This document shows positions 25,307 through 35,693 of a DNA stretch of 45,216 nucleotides, piece by piece. A program made the position numbers and the translations under genes. This DNA is from SZAS-103 sp043747745 (GTDB taxonomy: Bacteria > Pseudomonadota > Gammaproteobacteria > Xanthomonadales > Xanthomonadaceae), in assembly GCA_043747745.1 (NCBI GenBank), contig JAYTOP010000060.1, forward strand, positions 1 through 45,216, given 5' to 3'. Numbering within the stretch: the first letter of the stretch is position 1; the number at the start of each line of letters is the position of its first letter. The notes beneath the pieces are model-generated. The model ran no database searches, was not told the DNA's origin, and saw only the letters and a program-made list of their open reading frames with translations.

Positions 25307-25729
25307 TCAGTTCTTCTGGCCGTGCGGCGCCGAAATGAAGCCGACTTTCTGCATGCCCTTGTCCTTGGCGGTGCGCACCGCCTTCCAGATCGTGCCGTAA
25401 CGCGTGGTCTTGTCGGCACGCACGTCAAGCTCCGGTTGTGGAACCAGCTGCGCGGTCGTCGCGAGCCGGCTATCCAGCAACGCGTCGTCGACCGGATCGT
25501 CGTTCCAGTACACGCTGCCATCGGCCTTGATCGTCAACGTGATCGGCGGATGCGTCGGCGGTTCCGGCTTCTTGTGCAGCACGGCATTCGGCAGCTTGAC
25601 CTCGATCTTGTGCTTCATCAGCGGCGTAGTAATCATGAAGATGATCAACAGCACCAACATCACGTCCACGAGGGGCGTGACATTGATCGAGGCCATCGGG
25701 CCACCGCTGTCGTTGCTGCTGAAGGCCAT
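25307..25729 (-). CDS. exbD: ExbD/TolR family protein, first copy
   Basis: A 140-residue ExbD. The N-terminal helix has the essential Asp (NVTPLVDVMLVLLIIFMITT), and the periplasmic domain (KHKIEVKLPNAVLHKKPEPP, LDVRADKTTRYGTIWKAV) ends in KVGFISAPHGQKN. It is clearly more divergent from the other two copies than they are from each other. It lies 33 bases after exbB, so it is the most likely standard ExbD of the complex that couples proton flow to TonB. Confidence 0.94.
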   Translation of the reverse strand: MAFSSNDSGGPMASINVTPLVDVMLVLLIIFMITTPLMKHKIEVKLPNAVLHKKPEPPTHPPITLTIKADGSVYWNDDPVDDALLDSRLATTAQLVPQPELDVRADKTTRYGTIWKAVRTAKDKGMQKVGFISAPHGQKN

Positions 25730-25762
25730 GGTGTCGGCTCCGTTGCGGTCTGCGGTCGGGTC

Positions 25763-26542
25763 TTAGCGGGCCTGCGCGTCGCCGACGCGCGAGCCGGTCG
25801 CGAAGAAGTCGTGCAGATCGTGCGCGAACGCATCGAACCTCGAATTCGTCACCCGGTTCATGCGCACGAAGAAGTTGTAGGCCAGCACCGCCGGAATAGC
25901 GACGAACAGGCCGAGCGCGGTCATGATCAATGCCTCGCCGACCGGACCAGCGACCGCTTCGATCGACGACTGTCCGGACGATGCGATGCCCGTCAGTGCA
26001 TGGTAGATGCCCCACACGGTGCCGAGCAGGCCGACGAACGGCGCGGTCGAACCGACAGTGGCGAGCACGGTCAGGCCGTTCTCCAGGTTTTCGCTCTCGC
26101 GGCTCACCGCTTGGCGCAGCGCACGGTCAATGAATTCCGAGCGATTCAAGGCACCGGTCAGACGACCGCCCTCATTGCGCTGATGGTGCGCAGCGGCTTC
26201 GGCGCAATCGAGCGCAATTTTTGAAAACGGCTCGCTCTTGGGCTGCTGCTCCATGAACTGGATAGCGTCCTGCGCGTTCGGGGTGTCCCAGAAAGTGCGG
26301 ATCACCTTGTCGGTGCGTGTCTTTAGGCGCGCATTCCGGAAGGCATTGACCACCATGTAGAACAATGAACCGAACGAGAAGATGAACAGGGTGATGAATA
26401 CCGCCAAGCCAACCCAATTATCGCCGGAGATGAACCCTTGCCACATATGGCCGAAGCCAATGTCGTTGAAGCCTTGAGCATTGGATGCAGCGGCGGGGGT
26501 CGCCGCAGCGGCCGTGGGGATAGTACTGGAGTCCTGCAGCAT
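25763..26542 (-). CDS. exbB: ExbB/TolQ family proton-channel protein
   Basis: A 259-residue MotA/TolQ/ExbB protein with three membrane helices: WVGLAVFITLFIFSFGSLFYMVV, LATVGSTAPFVGLLGTVWGI and ALIMTALGLFVAIPAVLAYNFF. The second and third form the conserved proton-channel pair. An Ala/Thr-rich N-terminus precedes the first helix. With ExbD it powers TonB-dependent outer-membrane transport. The ATG at 26542 lies 39 bases downstream of tonB, and the genes form one operon. Confidence 0.95.
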   Translation of the reverse strand: MLQDSSTIPTAAAATPAAASNAQGFNDIGFGHMWQGFISGDNWVGLAVFITLFIFSFGSLFYMVVNAFRNARLKTRTDKVIRTFWDTPNAQDAIQFMEQQPKSEPFSKIALDCAEAAAHHQRNEGGRLTGALNRSEFIDRALRQAVSRESENLENGLTVLATVGSTAPFVGLLGTVWGIYHALTGIASSGQSSIEAVAGPVGEALIMTALGLFVAIPAVLAYNFFVRMNRVTNSRFDAFAHDLHDFFATGSRVGDAQAR

Positions 26543-26581
26543 GGCCTGGCCCTTCGTTAAGTAATTGATTTCGTGGTGTGG

Positions 26582-27244
<663 letters not shown>

Positions 27245-27286
27245 GCGCTGGGCGGCTTCGGTTTGCTTGCAATCGTCTCGTTCGGG

Positions 27287-27331
27287 CCCGCGTTAGCTGC
27301 GTTGCAGACGCGGGAATCTATAAGCTTATAG
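27287..27331 (-). promoter_or_regulatory. Palindromes upstream of tonB
   Basis: A perfect 14-bp palindrome CTATAAGCTTATAG lies at 27318-27331. It is followed toward tonB by an interrupted hairpin (CCCGCGT at 27287-27293 with ACGCGGG at 27308-27314, plus an inner CTGC/GCAG pair). A TTGACC hexamer lies upstream on the minus strand, but its spacing to the palindrome's TATAAG is only 14 bases. The palindrome does not match the Fur-box consensus. Operator or leader structure is inferred from position. Confidence 0.45.
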
Positions 27332-27377
27332 CAAACGCGTTGCTGGTCAAACAGGCTGCTGCAATTTGCCAAATGGG

Positions 27378-28604
27378 TCACTTTTTCTTGCCCGGCTGCC
27401 TGGCCGCGCCGCCTGCATGCTCGATGATGGCACGCGCTTCCTCGGGTTTCTTGACGCCCTTCTGCAAAGCGCGCTCGGCCGCAGTCTTGGCTTCTCCCGC
27501 CTGCCCCTGGTTGTTGTATACCTTGGCCAGGTTCAGCGCTGCTTCGCCATCGGTGGAAGCCGCGTCCGCCTTGCGGTAAGCATCGATCGCCTGTGGGAAC
27601 TGGTTGGTAAAATAGTAGTCATCGGCCAACACGGTATAGACCTCCTTGTTGGGCTGCAGGGTGCCTTTCTGCAATCCTTCGTTGATCACCCCAATGCTGT
27701 CCTTCTCGCGTCCCTTGATGTTCGAGTACAACACGTAGAGCTTGCGGTAGTCATTCGCATCGGTGAGCAGGCCGCGCTTGCGTGCGTCGTCGAGCACTGC
27801 GGCCGACTTGTCGGATTTCCCGGTTTGCTGGTAGATCGAAGCCAGGTTCATGATCGCAGCCTTGTCGTCTGGATGCGCACGCGCGATGTCCTCGACAATC
27901 TTCTCCGCACGTTCGGGCTGCTTGAGCTCGATGTAGCAGCCCAAAAGCATTTGCTGCAGGCCCGGATCCGGCTGCGTCGGCGAAGCATCGATGGCCTTCT
28001 GGAACGCTTGCGCGGCGGACGCGTAGTCCTTCTTGCCGTAAAACAAGCGTCCGCGGATCGCGTTGTACTCGGGCTTGTCCTGCTTGGTCTCGGCGATCAC
28101 ACGATCGAGTGTTGCAAGGCCCGCATCGGACTGGTCTGCCGCGATCTGCGATTTGGCGACCTGCAACATCATCAGGTAATACTCGTTGTTGGACAGCGCG
28201 TTCTCGGCGAGCGCTTTCTGCAGGTATTCGACGCCTTTGGCAGGGTCCCGCTTGTTCAGATAGGCGTAACCGATCGCCTGATACGCAATTGCGCGGTCGT
28301 AGTGATTGGCGTCGCGGCTTGCCGCGATCTTCTCGCCGGCCGCGATCGCTTCATCGTTGTTCTTGGTGGTGTTGACCAGTGCCAGCAGCTTTGTGAGCCC
28401 CTGGTCCATGTCGGTTGAAGAGATGCCTTGCTTGGGCTCGGTACGGGTTGCGTTCGGAAACAGCGGAGCCTCTTTGATGTGTTTCTTTGCGGCCAGCGCT
28501 CCGGTTGCATCGTTGATATCGTCCTGCGCCATCGCGACCGGCGCAACGCAGACCAGAATGACGGTTGCCAGAGTCGTCATTTTCAACATGTGCGCGAGTC
28601 GCAT
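27378..28604 (-). CDS. Exported tetratricopeptide-repeat protein
   Basis: A 408-residue protein with a signal peptide (LATVILVCVAPVAMA) followed by about six to eight TPR-like helix pairs (for example AIAYQAIGYAYLNKRDPAKG, AAQAFQKAIDASPTQPDPG, GEAALNLAKVYNNQGQAGEA) and a basic C-terminus. TPR proteins next to TonB genes are common in Xanthomonadales and may scaffold the energy-transducing complex in the periplasm. This is inferred. The ATG at 28604 has AGAGG in front. It is on the same strand as tonB, 133 bases upstream. Confidence 0.85.
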   Translation of the reverse strand: MRLAHMLKMTTLATVILVCVAPVAMAQDDINDATGALAAKKHIKEAPLFPNATRTEPKQGISSTDMDQGLTKLLALVNTTKNNDEAIAAGEKIAASRDANHYDRAIAYQAIGYAYLNKRDPAKGVEYLQKALAENALSNNEYYLMMLQVAKSQIAADQSDAGLATLDRVIAETKQDKPEYNAIRGRLFYGKKDYASAAQAFQKAIDASPTQPDPGLQQMLLGCYIELKQPERAEKIVEDIARAHPDDKAAIMNLASIYQQTGKSDKSAAVLDDARKRGLLTDANDYRKLYVLYSNIKGREKDSIGVINEGLQKGTLQPNKEVYTVLADDYYFTNQFPQAIDAYRKADAASTDGEAALNLAKVYNNQGQAGEAKTAAERALQKGVKKPEEARAIIEHAGGAARQPGKKK

Positions 28605-29034
28605 GGGAACCTCTGGCCGATGGGCATTGTTGCGCCCGGTCGGACAGATTAATCGGATTTGGTGCTTTTACTCAAGTCGGGCGAACGGCGGCCCACAAAA
28701 TCGTCGGTATTCGTCACGGACGATGCCTGGAGTTCGCATCGGGTAGCGCTCACTTGCGCGTCGCTATTACGGACCCAAGGCGCGTGGCGCGAACGCCAAA
28801 AGCGCCTGCGTGTGCGCCGGAAAGGAAGCGCAAGTCCGGCTTGCGGGCCGAGGCCAGGCCGAAAATTGCTCCTGCGTTTCCAGCATTTCGCCATCCATGG
28901 CGATCACATTTTCGGCATTTCTGCTGCCCAGGGACGGGCGAATGCCGCGAGCGCAGGGATGCGCTTGAGCGGCCGCCCTCCATGGCGGTCAGAGGGCCGA
29001 CGCCGCTGCGGCTCGAGCCGCGCGGCGTAGTCGA
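28605..29034. other. Non-coding gap between TPR gene and gyrB
   Basis: This 430-base stretch should contain the promoter of the TPR gene and the end of the gyrB transcript. Several short open frames cross it on both strands, but none has a ribosome-binding site or recognisable content. The only structure seen is the palindrome near 29008-29021. No tRNA or known RNA was recognised. Confidence 0.6.
29003..29025 (-). terminator. Possible hairpin terminator after gyrB
   Basis: The perfect 14-bp palindrome GCGGCTCGAGCCGC (29008-29021) is extended by CCGC/GCGG on its flanks. It lies just beyond the gyrB stop codon. There is no T run on the minus strand, so it may only stabilise the 3' end. Confidence 0.3.
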
Positions 29035-31482
<2,448 letters not shown>

Positions 31483-31554
31483 GCTGGGCGGCGGCCTTGG
31501 AGTGCGCCCGCAACGCCGTTGCGGCATCGCTATGGGCTGCGTTGAGACCAACAA

Positions 31555-32640
31555 TTATAGCAGTGCGCGGACCTTGCCCTGTTCCACGTGGAACAGCGTC
31601 GGCCGAAGGCCTGAAGCCGCCAGACCGGGAGGCGGTTCTGTGCCTGTGAGCAGGATTTGAGCACCATTGGATGCCAGATCCAGCAACACACGTTGTTGGT
31701 GCGCGTAGTCAAGCTCAGAGGCCAAATCGTCCAGCGCAATGATCGGCCATTCGCCACGCGCATCCGCATAAGCGCGGCCTTGGGCCAGGACGCAGGACAG
31801 TGCGACGAGTTTCTCCTGTCCGCGCGATAAAGCGTTCTTTCCTGGCAAGTTTTCGAATTCAATCCGCCAATCGGCGCGATGCGGACCCGTGCTGCTATGG
31901 CCCAGCAACAGATCGCGATCACGCGACTGCCCCAATGCGTCGCCCAGCGATTGCGCGTCGCGACGCCAGCCAGGCAGAAACTCCAACCGCAACGCGCCGA
32001 GTTCAGGCAGGTATAACGCTGCAATTTGCACGAGCAGTGGCTCAAATTGACCCAAGTACAGAGCTCGCATCCGGGTTACCGGTTCGCCAGCCTCTTCCAG
32101 CTCGCGATCCCATGGAGTCAGCAGATCGGTGCGGGGCCGACTCTTGAGTAATGCGTTGCGCTGCTTGAGCGCGCGCGCATAACGCCGCCAGATGGGCAAG
32201 AACTCCGGTTCCACGTGGAACAACGCCCAATCGAGGAACTGCCGGCGTTGTTCCGAACCCCCCGCTATCAGATCGTGGCTGCCCGGTTCAAAACTCAGTA
32301 CGGCGAGTGCGGCACAGAGTTCGGCCAAGCTTCCGACGCGCTCGGAATCCAGCCGTGCTTCCCAGTCGCGACCGGAATGGCGCAGACCAGCACGTCGACT
32401 GCGTCCGCCGGACTCGCGCCATTCTGCGAATACTTCCAAGTCCGATTCGCCCTGACGTACCAACCCATCGCGCACGCGACCACGGAATGAGCGACCGTTG
32501 GCCAGCAGATGTGCCGCTTCCAGCAGCGTCGTCTTGCCTGCACCATTGCCGCCAGTAATCAGGTTGATGCCTGGTGCTGGGCGCAATTCAACCGCGTCGA
32601 ATCCACGAAAACGGGCAAGACTCAGCCTTTCGAGCAGCAT
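31555..32640 (-). CDS. recF: DNA replication/repair protein RecF
   Basis: RecF loads RecA at gaps through RecFOR. The SMC-like ATPase has a Walker A (ITGGNGAGKTTLLE), the ABC signature (LSRGQEKLVALSCVLAQG) and a Walker B (IIALDDLASELD). The length of 361 residues is normal. The ATG at 32640 is 27 bases after the dnaN stop. The gene contains two parS-like palindromes that both encode the residues Phe-His-Val-Glu, once at ALFHVEPEFL and once near the C-terminus at TLFHVEQGK. Confidence 0.95.
   Translation of the reverse strand: MLLERLSLARFRGFDAVELRPAPGINLITGGNGAGKTTLLEAAHLLANGRSFRGRVRDGLVRQGESDLEVFAEWRESGGRSRRAGLRHSGRDWEARLDSERVGSLAELCAALAVLSFEPGSHDLIAGGSEQRRQFLDWALFHVEPEFLPIWRRYARALKQRNALLKSRPRTDLLTPWDRELEEAGEPVTRMRALYLGQFEPLLVQIAALYLPELGALRLEFLPGWRRDAQSLGDALGQSRDRDLLLGHSSTGPHRADWRIEFENLPGKNALSRGQEKLVALSCVLAQGRAYADARGEWPIIALDDLASELDYAHQQRVLLDLASNGAQILLTGTEPPPGLAASGLRPTLFHVEQGKVRALL
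31580..31595. promoter_or_regulatory. parS site (ParB-binding centromere), perfect
   Basis: TGTTCCACGTGGAACA is a perfect 16-bp palindrome and a known variant of the bacterial parS consensus TGTTTCACGTGAAACA. It lies inside the 3' end of recF, about 2-4 kb from the candidate origin, where chromosomal parS sites usually cluster. parA and parB are not in the window. Confidence 0.85.
32207..32222. promoter_or_regulatory. parS site, one mismatch
   Basis: GGTTCCACGTGGAACA matches the 16-bp palindrome at 31580 in 15 of 16 positions. It is in the middle of recF, 627 bases from the first copy. Confidence 0.8.
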
Positions 32641-32667
32641 CTTCGGCTGTCGATCAACGCCGCCCGG

Positions 32668-33768
32668 TCACAGCCGTAGCGGCATTACCACATGGCGGCA
32701 GCGATCATTGCTGGCCTCGCGCAGCAAAGCGCTGGAATTGGCGTCGCGCAGTGCGATCAACACGGTGTCCTCGCGCAAAGCCGCCAGTGCGTCGAGCAGA
32801 TAGGTCACGTTGAAGCCAACCGCCAAGCCATCGACCTTGGTCTCGGCCTCGACCTCTTCCTGCGCTTCTTCCTGCTCTGGATTGTGCGCGACAAGCAGCA
32901 ATTGGCCGGGGCTGACCTCCACCTTGACGCCACGGTATTTCTCGTTCGACAGGATGGCTGCACGTTGAAGAGCTGCGCGCAGGACTTCGCGTTCGACCCG
33001 TACTTCCTTGTCCGCACCGATCGGAATCACGGCGTCGTAATCCGGGAAACGTCCATCTATGAGCTTCGACGTAAAGGTGACGTCCTCGCGCCGCACTCGG
33101 AGGTGATTGCGTCCGACTTCCAGCTCGACCTCGCGATCGCCACCTTCGAGAAGGCGCTGCAGTTCCAGCACGCCCTTGCGCGGGACGATTATCTGCTTGC
33201 GCGATTGCGCGCCGGTCGGCAGCGGGGCTTCGCACATCGCCAGCCGGTGCCCGTCGGTCGCAACGCAGCGCAATGAGTTCTCGCGCAGGTCCAGCAGCAA
33301 CCCGTTGAGGTAATAGCGAACATCCTGCTGCGCCATCGCAAACGCGGTGCGCTCGATTAACTCCTTGAGCACCGCTTCGGGAACGCGAACGCGTTCCACC
33401 AGCTCGATGTCCTCGATCGCGGGAAATTCGTTGGCGGACAAAGAAACCAGGGTGAATCGGCTGCGTCCGGCCTGAACGGTGATCTTGTCGTCAGTCTTGG
33501 TGAGTGTAATCCGACTGCCATCGGGAAGGGCGCGGACGATCTCGAAAAGTTTACGGGCAGGGATTGTAGTTTCGCCATCGCGCGCATCTTCCACTGCCGT
33601 GCGCGCAACCATTTCAACTTCAAGGTCGGTCCCGGTCAGCGAGAGCTGCCCATTTTTTACCACCGCCAACAAGTTGGCCAGAACCGGCAGCGTGTGCCTG
33701 CGTTCGACCACGTTGACGACCTGCTGGAGTGGCTTGAGCAGAACTTCCCGCTGAAGGCTGAAACGCAT
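32668..33768 (-). CDS. dnaN: DNA polymerase III subunit beta (sliding clamp)
   Basis: The ring-shaped processivity clamp for DNA polymerase III. The protein begins MRFSLQREVLLKPLQQVVNVVERRHTLPVL (two adjacent parts) and holds GTDLEVEMVART, VATDGHRLAMCE, FPDYDAVIP and the ending RHVVMPLRL, all typical of the clamp's three repeated domains. The 366 residues equal the E. coli length. A Glu-rich insert (EQEEAQEEVEAE) is a small lineage feature. The ATG at 33768 is chosen over a frame four codons longer. Confidence 0.97.
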   Translation of the reverse strand: MRFSLQREVLLKPLQQVVNVVERRHTLPVLANLLAVVKNGQLSLTGTDLEVEMVARTAVEDARDGETTIPARKLFEIVRALPDGSRITLTKTDDKITVQAGRSRFTLVSLSANEFPAIEDIELVERVRVPEAVLKELIERTAFAMAQQDVRYYLNGLLLDLRENSLRCVATDGHRLAMCEAPLPTGAQSRKQIIVPRKGVLELQRLLEGGDREVELEVGRNHLRVRREDVTFTSKLIDGRFPDYDAVIPIGADKEVRVEREVLRAALQRAAILSNEKYRGVKVEVSPGQLLLVAHNPEQEEAQEEVEAETKVDGLAVGFNVTYLLDALAALREDTVLIALRDANSSALLREASNDRCRHVVMPLRL

Positions 33769-33970
33769 GTGCGGCCCCAAGATTGAATGTTGTAAAGATT
33801 AAAAAGAATGGTGGTGGTGGTGTTTCGGTGAAACCCGTATAAGTGGCGTATCTTCCTGTTTTTATTGAACTTTATGTCGCATCAAAGGCTGTGGATGAAA
33901 CCTCTGCGATGGTGGGAAAGTCTGTGGATATCTTTTTATCGGGTCGGCAATCCCCAGCTTATCCACAGCT
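33769..33970. other. Candidate oriC in the dnaA-dnaN gap
   Basis: This 202-base gap is the most AT-rich part of the origin region. It contains one consensus DnaA box TTATCCACA (33959-33967) and two inverted ones, TGTGGATAT (33923-33931) and TGTGGATGA (33890-33898), spaced 33 and 36 bases apart. Runs such as AAGATTAAAAAGAATG (near 33796) and TTTTTATTGAACTTTATG (near 33860) could be the unwinding element. The dnaN promoter must also be here. Functional oriC in this gap is inferred. Genes to either side point away from this region. Confidence 0.65.
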
Positions 33971-35290
33971 TCATTCGGTCAATTTGCGGATCAGCTTTTC
34001 CCAGTCTTCGCGGAGCTTGCCATCGGTTTCGATCAACTCGCGTACCCGCCTGCAACCATGCAGCACGGTGGTATGGTCGCGGCCTCCGAATGCATCGCCA
34101 ATTTCCGGCAGGCTGTGTTCGGTCAGTTCCTTGGCCAGCGCCATGGCCATCTGGCGCGGCCGCGCGAGCGAACGCGTGCGCCGTTTCGAGGTCAGGTCCG
34201 CAAGCCGGAGTTGGTAGTAGTCTGCCACGGTCTTCTGGATATTGGAGATTGAAATTGCCTGCTGTTGCGCGCGCAACAGGTCGCGCAGGGTTTCCTGGGC
34301 AAATTCGACGGTAATCATGCGTCCGGTGAAGTTCGCACGCGCCGCAAGCGTGTTGAGCGCGCCCTCAAGATCGCGCACGTTCGAGCGCATCTTGCGTGCC
34401 ATCAGCAATGCGACGTCCTCGGGAATCTGCAGGCCGCGTTCAGCGGCCTTGGACAACACGATCGCCGCACGGGTCTCGAAATCGGGCGGATCGATCGCGA
34501 CCGACAACCCCCAGGACAGCCTGCCCTTGAGCCTGGGCTCGAGGTTTTCCACTTCGCGCGGATAGCGATCGCAGGTCAGGATGATTTGCTGCTTGCCATC
34601 GAACAGCGCGTTGAACGTATGGAAGAATTCTTCCTGGGTGCGATCCTTGCCCGCGAAGAACTGGATGTCGTCGAGCAACAGCGCGGTCACCGAACGGAAT
34701 TGCGCCTTGAACTGGTCCATCGCCTTGTCCTGCAAGGCCCGCATCATCGCGCTGAAGAACTGCTCGGAGCGCAGGTACAGCACGCGGCAGCTCGGATCCT
34801 GCGCGCGCATGAGGTTGCCCGCCGCGAACATCAGGTGGGTCTTGCCCAGTCCGGTTCCGCCATACAGCAGCAACGGATTGTGAGCGCGGTCGCCCGGGCG
34901 CTGCGCGGCCTGCCAGGCGGCTGCGCGGCCAAGCTGGTTGGAGCGGCCCTCGACGAAATTATCGAAGGTATAGTGCGGATCGAGTGTCGATGGGGCGTTC
35001 GATTCGGCCAGCCTGGGTGCACTGGTCGCAACGACGGGAGCTGCTGCACGTGGCAGCGCCCCCACTTCGACGTGCACCTGGATGGCCGTGCCCGCGAAAT
35101 GATTGGCCAGCTCGCGGATGCGCGGAAGATGGCGCGCGCGCACCTCGTCCACCACGTAGGCATTCGGTGCGTACAAGGTCAGGCGATCAGCGCGCGCATC
35201 GGCCTGCAGCGGTTTCAGCCAGGTGTGCACGTCCTCTGCCGGAAGTTCGGCCTCCAGGCGTTCCAGACAACGTGGCCACACGGATAGCAT
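33971..35290 (-). CDS. dnaA: Chromosomal replication initiator DnaA
   Basis: DnaA binds the boxes of oriC and melts the origin. Domain I (VWPRCLERLEAELPAEDVHTW) is followed by a short Ala/Pro linker. The AAA+ domain has a Walker A (GGTGLGKTHL near residue 144), a Walker B (LLLDDIQFFAGK) and the MRSNVRDLEGALN sensor region. The C-terminal helix-turn-helix domain shows the box-binding signature FGGRDHTTVLHGCRRV. The 439-residue length from ATG 35290 fits the family. A much longer upstream frame exists but has no DnaA content. The leader contains a 17-bp tandem repeat. Confidence 0.97.
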   Translation of the reverse strand: MLSVWPRCLERLEAELPAEDVHTWLKPLQADARADRLTLYAPNAYVVDEVRARHLPRIRELANHFAGTAIQVHVEVGALPRAAAPVVATSAPRLAESNAPSTLDPHYTFDNFVEGRSNQLGRAAAWQAAQRPGDRAHNPLLLYGGTGLGKTHLMFAAGNLMRAQDPSCRVLYLRSEQFFSAMMRALQDKAMDQFKAQFRSVTALLLDDIQFFAGKDRTQEEFFHTFNALFDGKQQIILTCDRYPREVENLEPRLKGRLSWGLSVAIDPPDFETRAAIVLSKAAERGLQIPEDVALLMARKMRSNVRDLEGALNTLAARANFTGRMITVEFAQETLRDLLRAQQQAISISNIQKTVADYYQLRLADLTSKRRTRSLARPRQMAMALAKELTEHSLPEIGDAFGGRDHTTVLHGCRRVRELIETDGKLREDWEKLIRKLTE

Positions 35291-35355
35291 CGGGGACAGG
35301 GAAGGACTCGCTGGGCGAGGTGAAGGTCGCCGCGTGGGAACAACTGGGTTTGGAT

Positions 35356-35398
35356 ACAGCAGGATTTTGGAAACAGCAGGATTTTGGAAACAGCAGGA
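35356..35398. repeat. 17-bp tandem repeat in dnaA leader, 2.5 copies
   Basis: ACAGCAGGATTTTGGAA occurs at 35356-35372 and 35373-35389 without interruption, followed by nine more matching bases (35390-35398). It lies between the divergent dnaA and rpmH genes, 66 bases upstream of the dnaA start. No DnaA box is inside it. It may be a binding array or simply slippage-prone DNA. Confidence 0.85.
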
Positions 35399-35447
35399 AG
35401 GATTGCAGTCTAACCGCGCCGGAGCGACCGTGCCAAGCGCATTGAGC

Positions 35448-35476
35448 TTGCGCGCCCGCCGTTGCGCGGCTATAGT
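35448..35476 (+). promoter_or_regulatory. Probable rpmH promoter
   Basis: TTGCGC (35448-35453), a 17-base spacer and TATAGT (35471-35476) form a reasonable sigma-70 promoter 36 bases before the rpmH start. Confidence 0.6.
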
Positions 35477-35512
35477 TCGCGGTTCTACCGATGCATTGCC
35501 CGGAGAGCCTTC

Positions 35513-35653
35513 ATGGCCACCAAACGCACCTATCAGCCCAGCAACATCAAGCGCAAGCGCGACCACGGTTTCCGTGCGCGCATGAAGACCGCCGACGGCC
35601 GCAAGATTCTGGCGCGCCGCCGCGCCAAAGGTCGCGTCCGCCTCGCCGTCTGA
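35513..35653 (+). CDS. rpmH: Ribosomal protein bL34
   Basis: A 46-residue, very basic protein of the large ribosomal subunit: KRTYQPSNIKRKRDHGFRAR and KILARRRAKGRVRL are the family signature. The ATG at 35513 has GGAG at 35502-35505. It diverges from dnaA and is followed by rnpA after 40 bases, the near-universal order. Confidence 0.98.
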   Translation: MATKRTYQPSNIKRKRDHGFRARMKTADGRKILARRRAKGRVRLAV

Positions 35654-35693
35654 ATTCGCGAGCGGCGCAAGCCGCAGCGTTGGTGTCCATCAA

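Noticed and set aside
28659..29030. A 123-codon frame in the gap between the TPR gene and gyrB
   Set aside because: No ribosome-binding site, an Arg-rich shadow-type composition and no recognisable motif.
33821..33835. A further parS-like sequence TGTTTCGGTGAAACC upstream of dnaN
   Set aside because: It lacks one base of the central ACGT, so the two half sites are in the wrong spacing for ParB. Kept only as part of the origin region.
35291..35512. oriC in the dnaA-rpmH gap
   Set aside because: No DnaA box close to TTATCCACA was seen there. Only the 17-bp tandem repeat and the rpmH promoter are visible.
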